Origin: Bacillota bacterium
GTDB taxonomy: Bacteria > Bacillota > Bacilli > Bacillales > Cytobacillaceae
Length of the DNA stretch: 10,912 nucleotides
Assembly (NCBI GenBank): GCA_023389895.1
Contig: JAEWDX010000173.1
Coordinates: forward strand, 1-10,912
Direction of reading: 5' to 3'
The translations under genes and the position numbers were made by a program. The notes under the pieces were generated by a model. It did no database searches. It was given only the letters and a program-made list of their open reading frames with translations, and was not told the origin of the DNA. Positions 6,470-10,912 of this stretch are shown one piece after another. How positions within the stretch are numbered: the first letter of the stretch is position 1; each line of letters opens with the position of its first letter.

Positions 6470-8737
6470 ATGGTAAAGCGCGGTCGTATTGTTGCCTTCT
6501 TCCTAATTATCCTTTTATTTGGAAGTTTATCTGGAGCAACAACTAAAGGCATATTAAATGATATTAAGCTTGGATTAGATTTACAAGGTGGTTTTGAGGT
6601 TCTTTATGATGTTACACCGATTGATGAAGGACAAAATATTGATAAAACCGTTTTGAGTCATACTGTTAGTGCATTGAATAAACGGGTTAATGTTATTGGC
6701 GTTAGTGAGCCAAATATTTCAGTTGAAGGTGATAATCGAATTCGCGTCCAGCTTGCGGGTGTGACCGACCAAAATGAAGCGCGAAGATTATTAGCAACTG
6801 AAGCAACATTAACATTTCGCGATGTGAATGATGAAGTGCTAATGGATGGCTCTGATTTGGCAGAGGGTGGAGCTAAGCAGACCTTTGATGAAAATGGTAA
6901 ACCGAGCGTTTCCATTAAGCTAAAAAGTGCGAATACATTTAAAGAGGTAACCCAGAAAATTGTCAACATGGGTGAGCCAAATAATATTTTGGCGATTTGG
7001 CTAGATTTTGAAGAAGGAGTCGACTCCTTTAAGACGGCAGCTGGAACGGAAAATGAGCATTTAGTTTCTGCTCCAAGAGTGAGTCAAGTTTTTAATCAAA
7101 ATACAGTTTCAATTGTCGGAAGCTTTACGATGGAAGAAGCGAATGAATTGTCAGACTTGCTTAATGCAGGATCTTTACCAGTAAAACTTACAGAAGTTTA
7201 TTCAACATCTGTCGGTGCGCAATTTGGTGAACAAGCATTGCAAAAAACGATTCTTGGTGGAATCATCGGAATTGCCGTTATTTTCTTATTTATGCTTGTG
7301 TACTACCGCTTTCCTGGATTTATTGCAACCGTTACATTATCGATTTATATTTTCTTAATTCTAGTTATCTTTGACTGGATGAATGGTGTCTTGACACTTC
7401 CAGGTATTGCGGCACTCATTCTTGGTGTAGGGATGGCAGTCGATGCGAATATTATTACGTATGAACGAATTAAAGAGGAGATTCGTGTCGGTCGCACGAT
7501 TAAATCAGCCTTCCAAGCTGGAAGCCGAAATTCATTTACGTCGATACTCGATGCGAATCTTACAACGATTTTAGTAGCGGGTGTTCTGTTTTATTTCGGG
7601 ACAAGCTCTGTTAAAGGGTTTGCAACAATGCTGATCATTAGTATTTTAGTTAGCTTTTTAACTGCGGTTTATGGTTCAAGATTATTGCTTGGACTTTGGG
7701 TGAATAGCAATCTCTTTAACAAGAAGCCTAGTTGGTTTGGTGTGAAGAAAAGTGCGATACATGATATTGCCGAGAATAAAGATGCCCATGACTTAAAAAC
7801 GAAATTTGATCGGTTTGATTTTGTTAAATCGAGAAAAATTTATTATATAATTTCTGGGGCCACAATGGCGATAGGGATTGTCATCGTCTCTATTTTCGGA
7901 TTAAATTTAGGCATTGATTTTTCGCAAGGTACCCGCATTGATATTATGTCAAATCATCAGCTGACAAAGGAAGAGGTTCAGGCGGATCTCGCTGCGTTAA
8001 ATATTGAAACGAATGATATTGTGATCTCGGGTGAAGAGAATAACGTTGGCGCTGTAAGGCTTAAGGAAGTATTAACGAAAGATGAAATTGCTGATTTGAA
8101 GGCTCATTTCCTTGAGAAGGATGGCTCTGAACCTAGTGTTAGTACTGTTTCGCCGACAGTAGGAAGAGAATTGGCGATCAATGCATTGAAGGCGTTAGGA
8201 ATTGCCTCCATTGGGATTGTTCTTTATGTATCGGTTCGTTTTGAAATGAGAATGGCAGTTCCCGCTGTTATTGCGTTGCTTCATGACGCATTCATAATTA
8301 TTATGTTCTTTAGCATTACAAGATTAGAAGTCGATATCACCTTTATTGCCGCGATTTTAACTGTTGTCGGTTATTCAATTAATGATACGATCGTAACGTT
8401 TGACCGAATGAGGGAAAATATGCAGAAGAAAAAACGTCTGAAATCATTTGACGACATTGCGGATGTTACGAATACGGCACTTCGTCAAGTAATGAGCCGT
8501 TCGATTAATACTGTTTTAACGGTTATCTTCGCTGTTTTAGGCTTGCTTATTTTTGGAAGCGAATCGATTCGCAACTTTTCGATCGCCTTGCTTGTCGGAA
8601 CTATAGTTGGTGTATATTCATCGATCTTCTTAGCTGCACAAATGTGGGCTGATTGGAAAGGAAAAGAACTAAAGGAAAAGGGCGTACTCAAAACAGAAAA
8701 AGTAAAACGTAAATCAAGTGATGAACCTCAAGTTTAA
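6470..8737 (+). CDS. secDF: Fused protein translocase subunit SecDF
   Basis: SecDF is a proton-motive-force-driven membrane factor that helps pull preproteins through SecYEG from the outer face. Here SecD and SecF are one 755-residue chain, as in B. subtilis (737 residues). The SecD half has a first membrane helix at about 6-23, LGLDLQGG at 34-41, and a large extracellular P1 domain (about 42-255). Five further helices include GMAVDAN, with Asp325 in the proton-path motif. The SecF half starts near 447 with KSRKIYYIISG, contains GLNLGIDFSQG (Asp483) and the second motif VGYSINDT (Asn638, Asp639), and ends in a basic tail. ATG 6470 follows AAGGAGG at 6452-6458 with an 11-nt spacer. It is monocistronic by promoter and terminator. 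Its partner yajC lies upstream in the window. Confidence 0.98.
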   Translation: MVKRGRIVAFFLIILLFGSLSGATTKGILNDIKLGLDLQGGFEVLYDVTPIDEGQNIDKTVLSHTVSALNKRVNVIGVSEPNISVEGDNRIRVQLAGVTDQNEARRLLATEATLTFRDVNDEVLMDGSDLAEGGAKQTFDENGKPSVSIKLKSANTFKEVTQKIVNMGEPNNILAIWLDFEEGVDSFKTAAGTENEHLVSAPRVSQVFNQNTVSIVGSFTMEEANELSDLLNAGSLPVKLTEVYSTSVGAQFGEQALQKTILGGIIGIAVIFLFMLVYYRFPGFIATVTLSIYIFLILVIFDWMNGVLTLPGIAALILGVGMAVDANIITYERIKEEIRVGRTIKSAFQAGSRNSFTSILDANLTTILVAGVLFYFGTSSVKGFATMLIISILVSFLTAVYGSRLLLGLWVNSNLFNKKPSWFGVKKSAIHDIAENKDAHDLKTKFDRFDFVKSRKIYYIISGATMAIGIVIVSIFGLNLGIDFSQGTRIDIMSNHQLTKEEVQADLAALNIETNDIVISGEENNVGAVRLKEVLTKDEIADLKAHFLEKDGSEPSVSTVSPTVGRELAINALKALGIASIGIVLYVSVRFEMRMAVPAVIALLHDAFIIIMFFSITRLEVDITFIAAILTVVGYSINDTIVTFDRMRENMQKKKRLKSFDDIADVTNTALRQVMSRSINTVLTVIFAVLGLLIFGSESIRNFSIALLVGTIVGVYSSIFLAAQMWADWKGKELKEKGVLKTEKVKRKSSDEPQV

Positions 8738-8755
8738 CTTGATTGTATGAATAAG

Positions 8756-8784
8756 AGTCTCAAGCTGTGCTTGAGGCTTTTTTT
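8756..8784 (+). terminator. Intrinsic terminator of secDF
   Basis: AGTCTCAAGC (8756-8765), loop TGT and GCTTGAGGCT (8769-8778) form a 10-bp stem with one G-U pair, followed by seven T at 8778-8784. It lies 19 nt after the secDF stop. Confidence 0.93.
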
Positions 8785-8815
8785 AATATTTGTTTATTCA
8801 AGGAATATTTGCCAT

Positions 8816-8821
8816 TATAAT
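8816..8821 (+). promoter_or_regulatory. -10 element of a probable promoter for the LapA-domain gene
   Basis: A perfect TATAAT at 8816-8821 lies after the secDF terminator and about 35 nt before the next start. At 17 bp spacing the -35 position reads TTTATT, which is poor, so the promoter would be weak or activator-dependent. Confidence 0.45.
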
Positions 8822-8856
8822 AAAAGAAGGAATATGTTTAATGAAAGGAGTGCTGT

Positions 8857-9180
8857 TTGTTGAAGAATCAATGGACTTTAATAGTTGGAATATTATTAGC
8901 GCTAATTATTGCTATCTTTGCTGTTATTAATGTTGACCCTGTTACAGTAAATTATTTATTTGGAAAAAGTGAATGGCCGCTCGTACTAGTTATTTTAGGT
9001 TCCTTTTTAATGGGAGCTTTAATGGTTGCATTCGTAGGTGTTTTTCGAATGTATACGATGCAAAAAAATATTAAAGTATTAAAAAAGGAAAACGATTTGC
9101 TAAAAAAAGAGAATGCTTCACAGCCTGAGAAACCGCTTGAAAAGCAAGAAGATACGGTCACAACTCAATCAAAGCCATAA
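8857..9180 (+). CDS. yrvD: LapA (DUF1049) domain membrane protein, YrvD-like
   Basis: This 107-residue protein has two membrane segments, about residues 8-27 and 41-61. A heptad-like charged helix (KNIKVLKKENDLLKKEN) follows, then a polar tail of about 18 residues. The pattern NVDPVTVNYLFGKSEWPLVLVILGS is the LapA/DUF1049 signature, and B. subtilis YrvD has the same length and place. The function is not established in Bacillus; distant LapA/LapB proteins of Gram-negatives link to lipopolysaccharide assembly, which cannot apply here. Two TTG codons follow each other (8857 and 8860) after AAGGAG at 8845-8850, with spacers of 6 and 9 nt, so either may start the protein; both give the same downstream sequence. 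It is flanked by terminators on both sides, so it is probably monocistronic. Confidence 0.88.
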   Translation: MLKNQWTLIVGILLALIIAIFAVINVDPVTVNYLFGKSEWPLVLVILGSFLMGALMVAFVGVFRMYTMQKNIKVLKKENDLLKKENASQPEKPLEKQEDTVTTQSKP

Positions 9181-9210
9181 AAAACAGCGAATTTCGCTGT
9201 TTTTGCTTTT
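9180..9210. terminator. Terminator overlapping the end of the LapA-domain gene
   Basis: AAAAACAGCGA (9180-9190) pairs with TCGCTGTTTTT (9194-9204) around an ATT loop, with more T downstream. The 5' arm starts on the last base of the stop codon. The A-run on the left makes it potentially bidirectional, though no minus-strand gene ends here. Confidence 0.85.
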
Positions 9211-9240
9211 AATGCTGTCATTTTCTTCTCGTTTCGATCG

Positions 9241-9269
9241 TTGAAACAAGGGGACCCCTCTTGTATAAT
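9241..9269 (+). promoter_or_regulatory. Sigma-A promoter of recJ with a palindrome in the spacer
   Basis: TTGAAA (9241-9246), a 17-bp spacer and a perfect TATAAT (9264-9269) form a strong sigma-A promoter. The expected start is near 9276, only about 16 nt before the recJ ATG. The spacer contains AGGGGACCCCT (9249-9259), a palindrome with 5-bp arms and a one-base centre, a possible operator. Confidence 0.8.
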
Positions 9270-9291
9270 TAAACAGTTGAGGGGTGAATGG

Positions 9292-10912
9292 ATGTTACAA
9301 TCAAAAACACGGTGGATTGTCCGTGATATAGATAAAGAAAAGGAAAGTCAGCTTATCAATCAATTGAATATCTCTCCACTAGTTGCAGCAATGCTGATTA
9401 ATCGAGGAATTGATAGTCCAGGGAAAGCGGAGGATTTTTTATTTGATCATGGGCAGCAATTTCATGATCCATTTTTATTAACGGATATGGAAATCGCTGT
9501 TTCAAGGATAAAAACAGCAATAGAGCATGAAGAAGCGATTTTAATATTTGGCGATTACGATGCGGATGGTGTAACAAGTACATCACTTTTGATGATGACA
9601 TTAAGTGATTTAGGGGCAAATGTCCAATTTTATATTCCGAATCGATTTACAGAAGGGTATGGCCCGAATATTCCCGCTTTTCAATATGCGAAAGAAATTG
9701 GGATTAAATTAATTATTACGGTTGATACAGGTATTGCTGCAATAAATGAAGCAAAGGCAGCTGCTGAGCTCGGCCTAGATTTAATCATTACGGATCACCA
9801 TGAGCCAGGGCCGGTATTACCTGAGGCAGTGGCGATTATTCATCCGAAATTAAAGAATAGTAACTATCCTTTTCATGAGCTTGCTGGTGTCGGGGTTGCT
9901 TTAAAACTAGCACATGCCCTTTACGGCGAATTGCCCGAACATCTACTTGAAATAGCTGCGATTGGTACAATTGCAGACCTTGTTTCCTTAAAAGGGGAAA
10001 ATCGCTTAATTGCAAAGCATGGAATTAAAAACCTGAAGAATACAAGAAATATTGGTTTAAAAGCATTGCTCAAAAAAGCAGGTACAGAGTTAAATTCAAT
10101 TGATGAGGAGACGATTGGCTTTCTCATCGCACCACGGCTTAATGCGGTTGGTCGATTAGATAGTGCGGATCCTGCTGTCTATTTGCTTTTAACAGAAGAT
10201 CCGGATGAAGCAGAGACCATCGCGGAAGAGATCGAACAGTTAAATAAAGAAAGAAAAGTAATCGTGAGTGAAATTACCGCACAGGCAATGAAAGAAGTGG
10301 AGGAGAAATATCCAATCAGTGAGAATTCAGTTCTTGTTATCGGTCAAGAAGGCTGGAATGCTGGTGTTATTGGGATTGTTGCTTCAAAACTAGTAGAAAA
10401 ATTTTATCGTCCTGTAATTGTTCTTAGCTTTGATAAAGAGAAGGGGATTGCGAAAGGATCAGCCAGAAGTATAGTAGGTTTTGACTTATTTAAAAATCTA
10501 TCAACTTGTCGGGATATTTTGCCTCACTTTGGCGGTCATACGATGGCAGCAGGGATGACATTGAATTTAGCCGATGTTGATGAGCTTCGGAATCGCTTAA
10601 ATGCCTTAGCGAATGAACAACTGACAGAAGAAGATTTTATTCCTGTTACAGCCGTGGATGGCAAATTTCTTTTACAAGATATTCATTTATCCTCTTTGGA
10701 GGAAATGCAAAAGCTAGCTCCTTTCGGAATGGATAATCCGAAGCCGAGGATCATGATAGGTGAAGTTGAGATCGCAAGTATGAGAAAAATCGGCTCAAAC
10801 CAAAATCATTTGAAAATGACGATTGCCGATGGCGATTATTCATTGGATGGTGTCGGGTTTGGACTTGGTGCTTTATTCGAAGAAATTTCGCCCAGTTCGA
10901 GGATCTCTGTGA
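9292..10912 (+). CDS. recJ: Single-stranded-DNA-specific 5'-3' exonuclease RecJ (3' end outside window)
   Basis: RecJ degrades single-stranded DNA 5' to 3' in recombination and repair, using metal ions in a DHH-family active site. The first 540 codons are present; the frame is open to the window edge, so about the last 245 residues are missing if it matches B. subtilis RecJ (786). Motif I is DYDADG (88-93), motif II is VDTG with Asp145, motif III is TDHHEPG with Asp168-His169-His170, and motif IV is TIADLVSL with Asp229. The DHHA1 part carries the GGH motif at 414-416 (FGGHTMAAGM). An OB-fold region begins near the right edge. ATG 9292 follows AGGGGTG at 9280-9286; an ATG at 9288 is out of frame. 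All visible key residues are intact. In B. subtilis apt and relA follow. Confidence 0.97.
   Translation, partial: MLQSKTRWIVRDIDKEKESQLINQLNISPLVAAMLINRGIDSPGKAEDFLFDHGQQFHDPFLLTDMEIAVSRIKTAIEHEEAILIFGDYDADGVTSTSLLMMTLSDLGANVQFYIPNRFTEGYGPNIPAFQYAKEIGIKLIITVDTGIAAINEAKAAAELGLDLIITDHHEPGPVLPEAVAIIHPKLKNSNYPFHELAGVGVALKLAHALYGELPEHLLEIAAIGTIADLVSLKGENRLIAKHGIKNLKNTRNIGLKALLKKAGTELNSIDEETIGFLIAPRLNAVGRLDSADPAVYLLLTEDPDEAETIAEEIEQLNKERKVIVSEITAQAMKEVEEKYPISENSVLVIGQEGWNAGVIGIVASKLVEKFYRPVIVLSFDKEKGIAKGSARSIVGFDLFKNLSTCRDILPHFGGHTMAAGMTLNLADVDELRNRLNALANEQLTEEDFIPVTAVDGKFLLQDIHLSSLEEMQKLAPFGMDNPKPRIMIGEVEIASMRKIGSNQNHLKMTIADGDYSLDGVGFGLGALFEEISPSSRISV

Noticed and set aside
1..10912. Mobile elements, CRISPR arrays, tRNA or rRNA genes, defence systems
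   Set aside because: No transposase or integrase proteins, regular spaced repeats, tRNA-like cloverleafs or rRNA segments were seen; the gene order is a conserved housekeeping one.

Overview
The window looks like a conserved chromosomal core segment from a spore-forming member of the Bacillaceae. The basis is gene order plus protein resemblance: queA-tgt-yajC, then a TIGR04086 membrane protein (YrzE-like), a DUF421 protein (YrbG-like), spoVB, comN, a fused secDF, a LapA-domain protein (YrvD-like) and recJ. This is the order I know from the Bacillus subtilis ruvAB-queA-to-recJ region. The DNA is AT-rich, with good Shine-Dalgarno sequences, and two of the starts appear to be TTG. I cannot name the genus or species.

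Layout. Positions 1-200 have no recognisable gene but can fold into consecutive hairpins. Next come queA (201-1229) and tgt (1282-2421), two steps of queuosine tRNA modification, followed by yajC (2527-2811), a small partner of the Sec translocase. A bidirectional terminator with a nested dyad (2825-2907) separates yajC from a convergent minus-strand TIGR04086 gene, which appears to lack a standard start codon and may begin at AUC. The DUF421 gene (3521-4171, plus) converges on spoVB (4323-5885, minus). spoVB carries a possible sigma-E-type promoter and faces away from comN (6015-6311). secDF (6470-8737) has a near-consensus sigma-A promoter and a strong terminator. The LapA-domain gene (8857-9180) ends in a hairpin that overlaps its stop codon. 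recJ starts at 9292 behind another near-consensus promoter and runs off the right edge of the window.

How the genes fit together. YajC and SecDF both assist SecYEG-dependent protein export. QueA and Tgt act on the same tRNA wobble position. SpoVB acts in spore cortex formation, and the DUF421 and TIGR04086 membrane proteins beside it are poorly characterised. ComN acts on competence mRNA. RecJ is a 5'-3' single-strand DNA exonuclease in recombination and repair.

I found no mobile element, CRISPR array, tRNA, rRNA, phage gene or defence system. I do not see a new multi-gene system here. The items worth a second look are small: the folded upstream leader, the probable AUC start, the nested-dyad terminator, and the palindrome inside the recJ promoter, one half of which can also pair with the recJ ribosome binding site.
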